Positions 19,217 through 27,285 are shown, counted from the first letter of the stretch. The stretch: 38,318 nucleotides of DNA from Microbacterium sp. Leaf159 (GCF_001423615.1 NZ_LMOU01000001.1:172409-210726); one strand, 5' to 3'. Program-made: numbers and translations. Notes: generated by a model from the sequence alone, not told the origin.

Positions 19217-19600
19217 ATGAGCATGCTGACACGGACGCGGTTACGGCATCGATTCCGTGCTGAGGCGATCATGCGGTCGGCGGTCAGGGACTTCTCGGCG
19301 GTCGGACTGCCGGCTGACCCGCTCGTCGCTCGAATAGAGCTGGGGGACGAGGGCACGTTGGCCGCCCACCTCGACGTCGCAGATCGAACGTTGCGCGTCT
19401 GCGCCGAGCAGCATCAGCGGCTCGCTGTCGCGGTCGCGTCGTTCCTCCAGGAGGGGGAGTTCCTCCGCGGGAATCGGTGGCCGACCATTCCCGGGTTGGG
19501 TCTGCTGCGGCCGATGGTGCAGGGCGACCGAGCCGTCTGGGCTCTGCCGGACGGGGACGTCCTCTGCGACATCGGCGAGCTGTTCGAGCCTGTCCTGTAG
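19217..19600 (+). CDS. Protein of unknown function (127 residues)
   Basis: A soluble protein that I do not recognise. It begins with a basic stretch (MLTRTRLRHRFRAEAIMRSA), followed by PLVARIELGDEGTLAAHLDVADRTLRVCAEQHQRLAVAVASFL and a C-terminal part with RPMVQGDRAVWALPDGDVLCDIGELFEPVL. The alternating pattern suggests a small alpha/beta fold. The ATG at 19217 is favoured by GAGAGGAG at 19201-19208. An overlapping 30-residue ORF at 19171-19263 in another frame has GAGGG before its ATG and may be an upstream ORF or chance. Downstream lies the shared terminator with the tRNA. Confidence 0.6.
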   Translation: MSMLTRTRLRHRFRAEAIMRSAVRDFSAVGLPADPLVARIELGDEGTLAAHLDVADRTLRVCAEQHQRLAVAVASFLQEGEFLRGNRWPTIPGLGLLRPMVQGDRAVWALPDGDVLCDIGELFEPVL

Positions 19601-19661
19601 ACGCGAGACCGCACGCTGGGTGAACGCTGCGGGCACGGACGCAGGGGATGCGGACACAAGA

Positions 19662-19685
19662 AAACCCGCGATTTCTCGCGGGTTT
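19662..19685 (-). terminator. Rho-independent terminator of tRNA-Ala
   Basis: A perfect 10-bp stem (19662-19671 with 19676-19685) with a GAAA loop on the minus strand, followed by TTCTTGT. It begins six bases after the tRNA 3' end. The same hairpin lies 61 bases after the stop of the forward 127-residue gene and may end that transcript as well. Confidence 0.85.
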
Positions 19686-19690
19686 CGTTG

Positions 19691-19763
19691 TGGACCTGGG
19701 GGGACTCGAACCCCCGACCCCCTGCATGCCATGCAGGTGCGCTACCAGCTGCGCCACAGGCCC
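19691..19763 (-). tRNA. alaT: tRNA-Ala(GGC)
   Basis: A complete 73-base tRNA. The acceptor arms GGGCCTG and CAGGTCC pair with the G3:U70 wobble that identifies tRNA-Ala, and A73 is the discriminator. The anticodon loop is ATGGCAT with anticodon GGC (19728-19730 on the plus strand), on a CTGC/GCAG stem. GGTTCGAGTCC forms the T arm. The CCA end is not encoded. The anticodon reads GCC and GCU, the most used alanine codon class in this GC-rich sequence. The symbol number is arbitrary. Confidence 0.97.
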
Positions 19764-19801
19764 AGAACTGCTTCCTGACTGCTCGAAGCAACTTGAACAG
19801 A

Positions 19802-19829
19802 GTACTACACGGATCGCGCGCAACACCAA
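19802..19829 (-). promoter_or_regulatory. Possible promoter of tRNA-Ala
   Basis: On the minus strand, TTGGTG (19829-19824) and TAGTAC (19807-19802) are 16 bases apart, with the -10 ending 38 bases before the tRNA 5' end. It lies just before the start of the divergent GNAT gene. Confidence 0.4.
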
Positions 19830-19858
19830 TCGGCGCCGGGCTCCCGGGCGCGTCGTCC

Positions 19859-19864
19859 TAGGGT
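19859..19864 (+). promoter_or_regulatory. -10 hexamer of leaderless GNAT gene
   Basis: TAGGGT ends seven bases before the ATG at 19872. This supports the ATG rather than the in-frame GTG at 19863, which lies inside the hexamer. Confidence 0.45.
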
Positions 19865-19871
19865 GGACAGC

Positions 19872-20312
19872 ATGACGAAGATCACCGCTGTCACTCGAGA
19901 CGACTTCGAGGAATGGGCCTCGCTGTGGAACGGCTACCTGACGTTCTACGGAGCGGATATCGCCGACGCTGTCACGAGGCACACTTTCGACCGCATCGTC
20001 GGCGACCGCGAGATCCACGGCGCCATCGCGCGTGACGACGCCGGCCACGCCATCGGCATCGTGCACTGGCTCACGCACTCCGCCACATGGAGCGACACCG
20101 ACTACTGCTATCTCGAGGATCTCTTCGTCGCCCCGGGATCGCGCGGTTCCGGAGCCGGACGAGCGTTGATCGCCCACGTGCGCGACTGGGCGGAGGCGCA
20201 GGGCTGCGCGAAGGTCTACTGGCTCACGCAGGAGGGCAACACCACGGCGCGGACGCTCTACGAACGCGTGGCGACGCACACCGGCTACACGCATTACCAG
20301 ATCGCGCTCTGA
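19872..20312 (+). CDS. GNAT family N-acetyltransferase
   Basis: A 146-residue acetyltransferase using acetyl-CoA; the acceptor is unknown. The fold is recognisable from the substrate region (WASLWNGYLTFYGADI), strand and helix LEDLFVAPGSRGSGAGRALIAHV with the acetyl-CoA P-loop (about 97-102), and the final VYWLTQEGNTTARTLYERVATHTGYTHYQI typical of small GNAT proteins acting on amines or amino-acid-like molecules. It is divergent from tRNA-Ala and 42 bases before the flavoprotein gene. Confidence 0.9.
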   Translation: MTKITAVTRDDFEEWASLWNGYLTFYGADIADAVTRHTFDRIVGDREIHGAIARDDAGHAIGIVHWLTHSATWSDTDYCYLEDLFVAPGSRGSGAGRALIAHVRDWAEAQGCAKVYWLTQEGNTTARTLYERVATHTGYTHYQIAL

Positions 20313-20354
20313 CAGCACCGGAACAACCACACACCCCGATGCGTTGACATCACC

Positions 20355-21419
20355 GTGAGCATCCTGGACAGCGTCGTGATCGGCGCCGGTCAGGCCGGTC
20401 TGTCGGCCTCCTTCCATCTGACCCGTCTCGGCATCTCCCACGTCGTGCTCGACTCCGACGCCGAGCCCGGCGGCGCGTGGCGGCATCGGTGGGATGCTCT
20501 CACGATGCGCGATGTGCACGGCGTGGCCGAGTTGCCGGACGATGCGCCCCCTCCGCGCGACGGGCAGCGGGCGAACATCGCCGTTCCGGCATACTTCGCC
20601 GCGTATGAGCGGGCGCATCACCTCCCGGTGGTCCGCCCCGTGCGCGTCGACCGCGTGGTGGACGAGGACGGGATCCTCGTGGTGCACGCGGGGGACCGGC
20701 AATGGCGGACGCGGACGATCGTGAATGCCACGGGCACCTGGACGCATCCGTTCCTGCCGCACTACCCGGGAATGGAGACGTTCCTCGGGGAGCAGCTGCA
20801 CACCGTCGACTACCCGGGTCCCGCGCACTTCGTCGGCAAGAAGGTGCTCGTCGTCGGCGGCGGAGCCTCAGCCGTCCAGTTCCTCGGAGCGCTCGCCCCG
20901 CTCACCGACACGCTCTGGGCGACCCGCACGGAGCCCGTGTGGCGAGGCGACGACTTCACCCCGGAAGCGGGGGCTGCGGCGGTCGCTCTCGTCGAGCAGC
21001 GCGTGGCGCAGGGGCTCCCGCCGCAGAGCGTGGTCAGCGTGACGGGCCTGATGCTGCGGCCGCAGGAACGCGAGGCCGAGCGACTGGGCGCCTACGCCGC
21101 ACGTCGCCCGATGTTCGCGCGCATCGAGCCGGACGGCGTCCGCTGGGCAGACGGATCGTTCGAGCGCGTCGACGTGATCCTGTGGGCGACCGGGTTCCGT
21201 CCCGCGATCGCCCACCTCGCGCCGCTGCACCTGCGCAGCGCGGCGGGCGGCATCCAGCTCGACCGCGAAGGACGCGGAACGACTGCGGTACAGGATCCTC
21301 GCATCCAGCTCGTCGGCTACGGTCCGTCCGCGAGCACGATCGGAGCGAACAGGGCTGGGCGCTCGGCGGCGAAGGGCGTGCAGCGAGCTCTGGCCGCAGC
21401 ATACGTCCGCACCGTGTGA
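20355..21419 (+). CDS. Flavin-containing monooxygenase-like oxidoreductase
   Basis: A 354-residue FAD- and NAD(P)H-binding protein of the CzcO/FMO type. The FAD motif GAGQAG is at residues 10-15, followed by the acidic residue of the second strand and GGAWRHRWDALTMRDVHGV. A second Rossmann motif GGGASA lies near 169-174 for NAD(P)H. ATGF near the C-terminus (LWATGFRPAIAHL) matches the FMO ATG motif. The start is GTG at 20355, set by the position of the first glycine motif; no ribosome-binding site is seen. Substrate unknown. Confidence 0.88.
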   Translation: MSILDSVVIGAGQAGLSASFHLTRLGISHVVLDSDAEPGGAWRHRWDALTMRDVHGVAELPDDAPPPRDGQRANIAVPAYFAAYERAHHLPVVRPVRVDRVVDEDGILVVHAGDRQWRTRTIVNATGTWTHPFLPHYPGMETFLGEQLHTVDYPGPAHFVGKKVLVVGGGASAVQFLGALAPLTDTLWATRTEPVWRGDDFTPEAGAAAVALVEQRVAQGLPPQSVVSVTGLMLRPQEREAERLGAYAARRPMFARIEPDGVRWADGSFERVDVILWATGFRPAIAHLAPLHLRSAAGGIQLDREGRGTTAVQDPRIQLVGYGPSASTIGANRAGRSAAKGVQRALAAAYVRTV

Positions 21420-21470
21420 GCCGGTGGGATCCGCGGCGCCCGATTGCGCGATCCGCTGACAGGTCCTCGC

Positions 21471-21476
21471 TACGCT
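21471..21476 (+). promoter_or_regulatory. -10 hexamer, leaderless membrane-protein gene
   Basis: TACGCT ends six bases before the ATG at 21483. The spacer GAGGGC could instead serve as a close ribosome-binding site. Confidence 0.45.
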
Positions 21477-21482
21477 GAGGGC

Positions 21483-22274
21483 ATGATCCGCATCGTCGTC
21501 CTGGTCATCTGGCTGCTGCTGTCGGCATGGCTCGTCATCTGGACCGGCGAAGGCCTGTTCGGCATCGATCAGCGCGACTCGATCCTGCCCTTCTCCGGGG
21601 AGGACACGCTGGGTGGGCCGATCATCATCGGCGTCGCCTGGGGTCTGATCCTCACGTTCGGAGGCACGATGTCGGGCCTCGGTCGCCGCAAGCGGCTACG
21701 CGGGGAGTCGCAGATCGGCGTGGGCCGCATCGTCGAGATCTCCCGCACCGGTCTCACCGTCAACGACGTGCCGCAATACGACCTGTTCATCCGGGTCACG
21801 CCGCAAGCGGGGGAAGACTTCGTCGGACAGCTGCGGATGCTGGTCGACCCGAGCGATCTCGCCTCACTCCAGATCGGACAGCCGATCCCCGTGCGGTACA
21901 GCCTCACCGACCAGGACACGGTCGAACTCGCCGACGTCACCGATGCGGCTGTTCGCGATGCGCTGCTGCAGTGGCGGATCGATCGGGGGCTCATCGACCC
22001 TCGCCTGGTGAGAGCTCGAACGACGGGCACGCAGGTGCCCGCGTCGGTGCTGGCGGTGCGACCGACCGGACGTCGCCTCGAGGGCCAGAGCGAGCTCGAG
22101 CTCAGGGTGCTCATGGCGCCAGAGGGTGCGTCGACGTGGGAGACCGACACGACGGTGTTCGCGTACCCCGAGGCGATCTCGCGTTTCCAGGTCGGCGCGC
22201 CGATCTGGGCGTTCTACCGCCGGGAGGATCCGCAGACCGTGGCCGTGACGATCGAGAAGGAGGTCGGACGATGA
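21483..22274 (+). CDS. Membrane-anchored protein, first of a pair
   Basis: A 263-residue protein with two N-terminal helices (about 3-22 and 45-65) and a soluble part of 190 residues rich in beta strands. The soluble part holds two similar modules: VGRIVEISRTGLTVNDVPQYDLFIRVTP with IGQPIPVRYSL, and PASVLAVRPTGRRLEGQSELELRVLM with VGAPIWAFYRRED. This is the pattern of DUF3592-like or related bacterial membrane proteins of unknown role. The ATG at 21483 is supported by the upstream hexamer. Its stop overlaps the next start (ATGA). Confidence 0.75.
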   Translation: MIRIVVLVIWLLLSAWLVIWTGEGLFGIDQRDSILPFSGEDTLGGPIIIGVAWGLILTFGGTMSGLGRRKRLRGESQIGVGRIVEISRTGLTVNDVPQYDLFIRVTPQAGEDFVGQLRMLVDPSDLASLQIGQPIPVRYSLTDQDTVELADVTDAAVRDALLQWRIDRGLIDPRLVRARTTGTQVPASVLAVRPTGRRLEGQSELELRVLMAPEGASTWETDTTVFAYPEAISRFQVGAPIWAFYRREDPQTVAVTIEKEVGR

Positions 22275-22798
22275 ACATCCTCGACACAGTGATCTGGCTG
22301 ATCAACTTCGCTGCGGCGCACGGGTACGCGATGGTGTTCATCGCGGGCTTCTCGATCCTCGGTCTCTTCGCCATGTCCTTCTCGGGTTCGGCGCCCGGTG
22401 TGTCGTTGCGGCGTGTCCGCGAGCGTGAAGGTCTCCTTCACGGGGAGGTCGCCACACGAGGGCGGGCGGTGAGCACCGCTCGGCGCATCGTGTTCCGCAC
22501 CCTTGCCTTCGTCATGCTGGCGAACCTCGTGATCGGCATCCTCAGTCTCACGGGGGTGCCGATCACGCGCGCCTACATCCACGAGCACGGTCAGCCGACG
22601 ACGGGCACCGTCGACGGCGACTGGGTGACGTTCACGACCCCGAGCGGTGTGGAGTACACGATCGAGAGCAACTTCTTCACGCCGGCCGTGTACCCCGATC
22701 GTGATGCCTACCTGCCCTCCGGCGAGCCGGTCGTGGTCCGCTACCTCCCTGGACACCCCCAGGCCTTCGTCATCGACAGCGCGCAGGGCCCTCGCTGA
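22271..22798 (+). CDS. Membrane-anchored protein, second of a pair (DUF3592-like)
   Basis: A 175-residue protein with helices near 7-33 and 73-98 and a C-terminal soluble domain (QPTTGTVDGDWVTFTTPSGVEYTIESNF, then GEPVVVRYLPGHPQAFVID), which reads like a single DUF3592 beta module. It overlaps the preceding gene by four bases, and both have two helices plus a strand-rich module ending in a V-R-Y motif. The two proteins therefore probably work together at the membrane. No function is known. Confidence 0.75.
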   Translation: MNILDTVIWLINFAAAHGYAMVFIAGFSILGLFAMSFSGSAPGVSLRRVREREGLLHGEVATRGRAVSTARRIVFRTLAFVMLANLVIGILSLTGVPITRAYIHEHGQPTTGTVDGDWVTFTTPSGVEYTIESNFFTPAVYPDRDAYLPSGEPVVVRYLPGHPQAFVIDSAQGPR

Positions 22799-22831
22799 CC
22801 GCACTCCCGAGCCGACGTCTGCAGAGGCGCG

Positions 22832-22837
22832 TAGGGT
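22832..22837 (+). promoter_or_regulatory. -10 hexamer, leaderless NAD(P)-binding protein gene
   Basis: TAGGGT ends six bases before the ATG at 22844. Confidence 0.45.
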
Positions 22838-22843
22838 GAAGAC

Positions 22844-23500
22844 ATGTCGCGAATCATCGTCTTCGGCGGCCACGGCCGCATCGCTCTGCTGCTCGCTCCT
22901 CTCCTCGTCGCCCGCGGCGATGAGGTCACTTCGGTCATCCGCAACCCGGATCACGTCGCCGAGGTCGAAGAGACGGGAGCCCGAGCGCTGGTCGCTGACG
23001 TCGAGACCCTCGGCACGACCGAGCTCGCGGACATCATCCGAGGTCACGACGCGGTGGTGTGGTCGGCCGGTGCCGGCGGGGGATCCGCGGAGCGCACCTA
23101 CGCGGTCGACCGCGACGCCGCGATCCGCACGATGGATGCCTCGGCCGAGGCCGGAACCGGACGCTACGTCATGGTGTCGTGGATCGGCTCGAAGGCCGAC
23201 CACGGTGTCGCTGAGGACGCTGACTTCTTCCCGTATGCCGACGCGAAGTGGGCGGCCGACGAGCATCTGCGCGGCACCGAACTCGACGGCACGATCCTCG
23301 GGCCCGGAACGCTCACGTTCGACGACCCGACCGGCCGTATCGTCCTCGATCCCGAGGGCAAGGGAGAGGTCTCCCGCGCCGATGTGGCAGCCGTGATCGC
23401 CGAGTCCGTCGGCAACCCGTCGACCATCGGTCGCACGATCCGGTTCGGGAACGGGTCCGGCGACTCGGCGGTGCCGATCGCCGACGCACTCAGCGCCTGA
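22844..23500 (+). CDS. NAD(P)H-binding atypical SDR protein
   Basis: A 218-residue protein of the atypical SDR (NmrA-like or SDR_a5) type. It has the cofactor motif GGHGRIA (8-14), the pattern VIRNPDH after the second strand, the A-D-V segment at about 50, and YADAK as the Y-x3-K pair near residue 133. Members act as sugar-nucleotide epimerase-like enzymes or redox sensors; no substrate can be given. It is followed four bases later by the exported NagZ-like gene. Confidence 0.88.
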   Translation: MSRIIVFGGHGRIALLLAPLLVARGDEVTSVIRNPDHVAEVEETGARALVADVETLGTTELADIIRGHDAVVWSAGAGGGSAERTYAVDRDAAIRTMDASAEAGTGRYVMVSWIGSKADHGVAEDADFFPYADAKWAADEHLRGTELDGTILGPGTLTFDDPTGRIVLDPEGKGEVSRADVAAVIAESVGNPSTIGRTIRFGNGSGDSAVPIADALSA

Positions 23501-23504
23501 CGTC

Positions 23505-24692
23505 ATGTTCCGGCGACGCGCCTGGGCGGTCGGAGCAGCGGCGATCGTGGGGCTCTGCGCACTGACGGCCTCCTCGACCGCATCCGCCCAGGTCGCAGAC
23601 GTCACCGAGGTGTCCACGGCGGCCGCAGAGGCCGCAGAGCCTGATGAGCGCGCCGAGATGCTGGTCGGGCGGATGACGACGGCCCAGCAGGCGGCGAGCA
23701 TCGTGATGGGGCACATTCCGACGACGGATGCGGCGGCCTTGAGCGCCTATATGGCGCAGGGACTCGGCGGATTCATCCTGATGGGCGCCAACATCCCGGC
23801 GACGGATGCCGAGCTCGCGACACTCACCGCATCCCTGACGGTCGATCCCGAGCGTCCTCCGCTCATCGCGATCGACCAGGAGGGCGGCATCGTCTCGCGC
23901 CTGCCTGCCGACGAGTACGCCGCGTCGACGACTCTGAAGTCGCTGCCTGTCGCCGACACCGCTGCAGCCTTCTCCGCCCGGGCGGCGCTGGTCGCCAGGT
24001 CGGGGATCACCGTCGACTTCGGGACGGTCGCGGATGTGACCGCCGATCCGTCGTCGTTCATCCACGGCCGGGCGCTCGGCACGGATCCGCAGTCGTCGGC
24101 CGAGAGGGTCGCCGCCGCCACCGCTGCGCAGGAACCCGTCGTCGCGTCGACGCTCAAGCACTTCCCCGGGCATGGTGCGGCTCCAGGCGACTCGCACCAT
24201 GCGATCCCCTCGACGGCAGAGACGCTCGACGAGTGGCGCGCGAAGGATGCCGTGCCGTTCGTGGCCGGCATCGATGCCGGGGCGTCCCTGCTGATGTTCG
24301 GGCATCTCGCGTATACGTCGGTCGATCCCGCCCCGGCGTCGCTCTCGGCCCGGTGGCACGAGATCGCCCGCGACGAGCTGGGGTTCGACGGCGTGATCGT
24401 CACCGACGACCTCGGGATGCTGCAGTCCTCAGGACTGCCCGAGTATGCCGACCCGGTGTCCAACGCGGTCACGGCGGTCGCCGCGGGGAACGACCTTGTT
24501 CTCATGATCGCCGGCTCTACCGCCGACACAGCGTCCGAGATCGTCGCAGGGATCACCGCGGCGGTCGATTCGGGAGCACTCCCTGCAGAACGGCTCGCCG
24601 ACGCTGCCACGAGGGTGATGGCGCTCAGGCTCCAGTCCAGTGCGGCGAGCGCCGAGTGGTCGCTGTGCGCGGAGTGCGAGCCTGCCGGCTGA
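23505..24692 (+). CDS. Exported glycoside hydrolase family 3 protein (NagZ-like)
   Basis: A 395-residue secreted enzyme predicted to remove N-acetylglucosamine from muropeptides or other beta-linked glycans. A signal peptide (RRRAWAVGAAAIVGLCALTASSTASAQ) ends near residue 28. The NagZ hallmark KHFPGHG starts at K218, followed by DSHHAIP with the catalytic histidine loop specific to NagZ-type enzymes. IVTDDLGM carries the probable nucleophile D301. A C-x2-C pair (CAEC) lies at the extreme C-terminus. E. coli NagZ is cytosolic; export is usual for Gram-positive homologues. Confidence 0.92.
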   Translation: MFRRRAWAVGAAAIVGLCALTASSTASAQVADVTEVSTAAAEAAEPDERAEMLVGRMTTAQQAASIVMGHIPTTDAAALSAYMAQGLGGFILMGANIPATDAELATLTASLTVDPERPPLIAIDQEGGIVSRLPADEYAASTTLKSLPVADTAAAFSARAALVARSGITVDFGTVADVTADPSSFIHGRALGTDPQSSAERVAAATAAQEPVVASTLKHFPGHGAAPGDSHHAIPSTAETLDEWRAKDAVPFVAGIDAGASLLMFGHLAYTSVDPAPASLSARWHEIARDELGFDGVIVTDDLGMLQSSGLPEYADPVSNAVTAVAAGNDLVLMIAGSTADTASEIVAGITAAVDSGALPAERLADAATRVMALRLQSSAASAEWSLCAECEPAG

Positions 24693-24694
24693 CG

Positions 24695-25570
24695 TCAGGC
24701 GCTGACTGCCACCGGGTGGTCGGAGCCGAGCCAGGTCTGCAGGAGCTCGGCGCGAAGGCGCGTGCCGCGCTCGGCGAACCCGCGCTGCTGGCGTACGTAC
24801 TCGGCTTTGCCTTCGGCGGTCTCGATGGGTACGGGCACCACGTCCCAGGCGGACAGGTCGTAGGGGGCGGCCTGCATGTCGAGCAGCCGGATGTCACGGG
24901 CGAGTTCGAATGCGTCGAGGAGCAGCTCCCCGGGAACGAGGGGACCGAGCTTCAGAGCCCACTTGTACAGGTCCATACCGGCGTGCAGGCAGCCGGGCTG
25001 TTCGAACAGGGGCTGATCGTCGCGTGTCAGCTCGGTGCGGTTCCGGGGTACGGCCTGGGGCGTGAAGAAGCGGAACGCGTCGAAATGCGTGCACCGCAGG
25101 TCGTGGTTCTCCACGACCGCGTCCGTGGCGGCCTGTCCGAGCCGCAGGGGAACGGGATGCCGGTGCTCGTCGGCCCGATACACCATGGCCCACTCGTGCA
25201 GACCGAAGCAGCCGAACTGTCCGGGGCGCGAGGCGGTGCGCCGCAGCATCCGCTCGATGAGCGCTGCGAGTTCGGACTTCTCGTTCGCGAACATCGAGGC
25301 ATCCGGGATCGCGCTGTCGGCGTCAGCACCGGGGGAGTACCAGCGCCAGTTCAGCCGCTCGGCGGCATCCTCGAGCTGCACGCCTGCACCGGGGTGCCAC
25401 CGCCGCAGCTGGGCGGGCTTGTAGTTGTAGTAGGTGAAGAGGAAGTCCCAGACAGGGTGCTTCTCGCGCCGAGACGCTCTCTCCCGATGCGCCGAGGTGA
25501 GAGCGTCCGCTCGAAGCAGGTGCGCATGCTCACGCTCCAGCCAGTCGTGTCGGGGGAGAGAGACGGTCAT
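24695..25570 (-). CDS. Conserved actinobacterial protein (often labelled 3-methyladenine DNA glycosylase)
   Basis: A 291-residue soluble protein. I recognise the family from HRERASRREKHPVWDFLFTYYNYKPAQLRRWHPGAGVQLEDA. Databases often call it 3-methyladenine DNA glycosylase, but I see no helix-hairpin-helix motif of AlkA/Tag or other glycosylase hallmark, so I treat the name as unproven. Conserved histidines occur in RRWHPG, GLHEWAMVYR, DLRCTHFDAFRFFTP and GCLHAGMDLYKWALKL, which could form a metal site. It starts one base after the App1-like phosphatase stop, so it is coupled to a lipid-phosphatase gene rather than to DNA repair genes. Confidence 0.75.
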   Translation of the reverse strand: MTVSLPRHDWLEREHAHLLRADALTSAHRERASRREKHPVWDFLFTYYNYKPAQLRRWHPGAGVQLEDAAERLNWRWYSPGADADSAIPDASMFANEKSELAALIERMLRRTASRPGQFGCFGLHEWAMVYRADEHRHPVPLRLGQAATDAVVENHDLRCTHFDAFRFFTPQAVPRNRTELTRDDQPLFEQPGCLHAGMDLYKWALKLGPLVPGELLLDAFELARDIRLLDMQAAPYDLSAWDVVPVPIETAEGKAEYVRQQRGFAERGTRLRAELLQTWLGSDHPVAVSA

Positions 25571-25571
25571 G

Positions 25572-26597
25572 TCAGCGGAGGATGCCGGCTTCGCCGAGCA
25601 GATCGCGCAGCCCTGCGCCGTCCTCGGCGCTCACCCAGGGGGCGACGTCTTCGGAGTGCGGCTCGTGGCCCGCGCGTCCACCGGCGAGCACGGCCTCGGC
25701 GGGCAGCAGGCGACGGATCGCGACACCGGCCACCGAGTCGGGATGCTCGTCCATGAACTCCGAGTAGATCGACTCGTCGTGCTGCCCGTCGTCGCCGATG
25801 AGCAGCCACTTGACATGCGGGAACTCCGACGCGAGTCGTCGCAGGTTGGTGAGCTTGTGCTCGCGTCCGCTGCGGAACCAGCGGTCGTGCGTGGGGCCCC
25901 AGTCGGTGAGGAGCATGGAGCCTGCCGGGAACAGGTGGCGTCCGAGGAAGCGACGCAGCGTCGGGGCGACGTTCCATGCCCCGGTGGAGAGGTAGATCAT
26001 CGGGGCGCCGGGGTGCTCGCGCAGCACCTGGTCGAGGAGCACGGCCATACCGGGAACCGGGATGCGGGCGTGCTCGTCGACGACGAAGGAGTTCCAGGCG
26101 GCGATGAACGGACGGGGGAGGGCCGTCACCATGACGGTGTCGTCGACATCAGAGACGATGCCGAAGTGCGTCGACTCCGCGACGATGAACGCCGTGGCCT
26201 CGACGGGCTCCTGGCCCTCGACGGAGAAGGTGAACGTCTGCCAGCCGGGCTCGAGATCCACGTGGACCACAGAGTCGATTACACCTCCGCGGTCGGCGAC
26301 GACGTCATGCACCGAATCGCCGATCCGCACGGCCACCTTCGCGAAGCTGACAGGGATCCCGACGAAGCTCCGCCAGCCGCGCACGCTCGCCGGTTCCCCG
26401 TCTTTCGTGCTGCGCTGCGGCGGCACGATCAGCACGCGTCCCACGACGCGCACCCATCCGGGGCCGCCATAGCCGGGGAACGGGAGGATGGTGGCGGTAC
26501 GACCGCGACGGCGCGCTCGCTTCTCACGCCACACGTGGAGGCGGTGTTCGAGACGCGCGAACCAGTGGATCCGGGGCGCCGGGGGTGACGAAGCCAT
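25572..26597 (-). CDS. App1 family phosphatase (DUF2183)
   Basis: A 341-residue HAD-superfamily phosphatase related to yeast App1, a phosphatidate phosphatase. A strand-rich N-terminal part (about 40-140) precedes the catalytic motif SDVDDTVM (149-156), with nucleophile D150 and acid/base D152. Motif II appears as YLSTGAWNVAPTLRRFL, and motifs III and IV as DWGPTHDRWFRSGREHKLTNLRRL and LLIGDDGQHDESIYSEF. Physiological substrates in bacteria are not established. The start is four bases after the DedA stop, and it is followed one base later by the 291-residue protein, giving a three-gene operon. Confidence 0.9.
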   Translation of the reverse strand: MASSPPAPRIHWFARLEHRLHVWREKRARRRGRTATILPFPGYGGPGWVRVVGRVLIVPPQRSTKDGEPASVRGWRSFVGIPVSFAKVAVRIGDSVHDVVADRGGVIDSVVHVDLEPGWQTFTFSVEGQEPVEATAFIVAESTHFGIVSDVDDTVMVTALPRPFIAAWNSFVVDEHARIPVPGMAVLLDQVLREHPGAPMIYLSTGAWNVAPTLRRFLGRHLFPAGSMLLTDWGPTHDRWFRSGREHKLTNLRRLASEFPHVKWLLIGDDGQHDESIYSEFMDEHPDSVAGVAIRRLLPAEAVLAGGRAGHEPHSEDVAPWVSAEDGAGLRDLLGEAGILR

Positions 26598-26601
26598 TGC
26601 T

Positions 26602-27273
26602 TCAGTCTTTCACGTCGGTCGCGTCCTCCGTGTCGGAGATGTCGAGGTGACGAGCCTCGAGCCGAGAGAGGACCTTCTTGGCGACGAAGACCGCGAGCAG
26701 GAACAGGGCGATGATGCCCACGAAGATGTAGCCCGCGTAGTGCACGCGGTCGGCGAGCTCGTCGAAGCTCCCGGCGGCGAGAGACGTGATGCTCACGTAA
26801 GCCGTGGCCCAGATCAGGCAGGCAGGCGCCGTCCACGCGAGGAAGCGGCGATACGAGTAATGGCTCATGCCCACGGTGAGGGGGACGAGCGAATGCAGCA
26901 CGGGGAGGAAGCGTGAGAGGAAGATGGCGATGCCGCCTCGGCGGGCGAGATACCGCTCGGCGCGTATCCAGTTCGCCTCACCGACCCGACGCCCGACCCA
27001 GGATGCGCGGATGTGCGGACCGATCCAGCGTCCGAGCCAGAATCCGATGCTCTCGCCGATCAGAGCACCGACCACGACGGCGATGACCATCGCCACCGCC
27101 TCGGGCAGGCTGGTGATGCCGATCGATGCGACGAGGACGACCGTGTCGCCGGGGAATACCAGGCCGATCAGCACGCTGGTCTCCAGCAGGACCGCGAGCC
27201 CGGCCACGAGAGTCCGAGCGACCGGGTCGATCGATCGCATGAACTCGATCAGCCACGGCACCAGGTCGTCCAC
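26602..27273 (-). CDS. DedA family membrane protein
   Basis: A 223-residue inner-membrane protein. DedA proteins move undecaprenyl phosphate or phospholipids across the membrane. Signatures are FPGDTVVLVASIG, IGESIGFWLGRWIG, the FLSRFLPVLHSLVPLTVGMSHYSYRRFL segment containing the conserved R and G-M, and a final helix YIFVGIIALFLLAVFV with a charged tail. The GTG at 27273 is chosen because TATTCT ends exactly six bases upstream with no usable ribosome-binding site. It is first in an operon with an App1-type lipid phosphatase. Confidence 0.92.
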   Translation of the reverse strand: MDDLVPWLIEFMRSIDPVARTLVAGLAVLLETSVLIGLVFPGDTVVLVASIGITSLPEAVAMVIAVVVGALIGESIGFWLGRWIGPHIRASWVGRRVGEANWIRAERYLARRGGIAIFLSRFLPVLHSLVPLTVGMSHYSYRRFLAWTAPACLIWATAYVSITSLAAGSFDELADRVHYAGYIFVGIIALFLLAVFVAKKVLSRLEARHLDISDTEDATDVKD

Positions 27274-27279
27274 CCCTCG

Positions 27280-27285
27280 AGAATA
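27280..27285 (-). promoter_or_regulatory. -10 hexamer of leaderless dedA operon
   Basis: TATTCT on the minus strand, six bases before the GTG at 27273. It occupies the exact -35 position of the divergent pabB promoter (17 bases from TAGGCT at 27303). Confidence 0.55.

Noticed and set aside
19241..19732. A 163-codon minus-strand open frame running through tRNA-Ala and the unknown gene
   Set aside because: It crosses the tRNA and its terminator, which cannot be coding; the opposite-strand gene has a good ribosome-binding site.
19662..19763. tRNA-Ala as an integration site with attL/attR
   Set aside because: No integrase, no repeated tRNA 3' end and no change in gene type on either side within the window.
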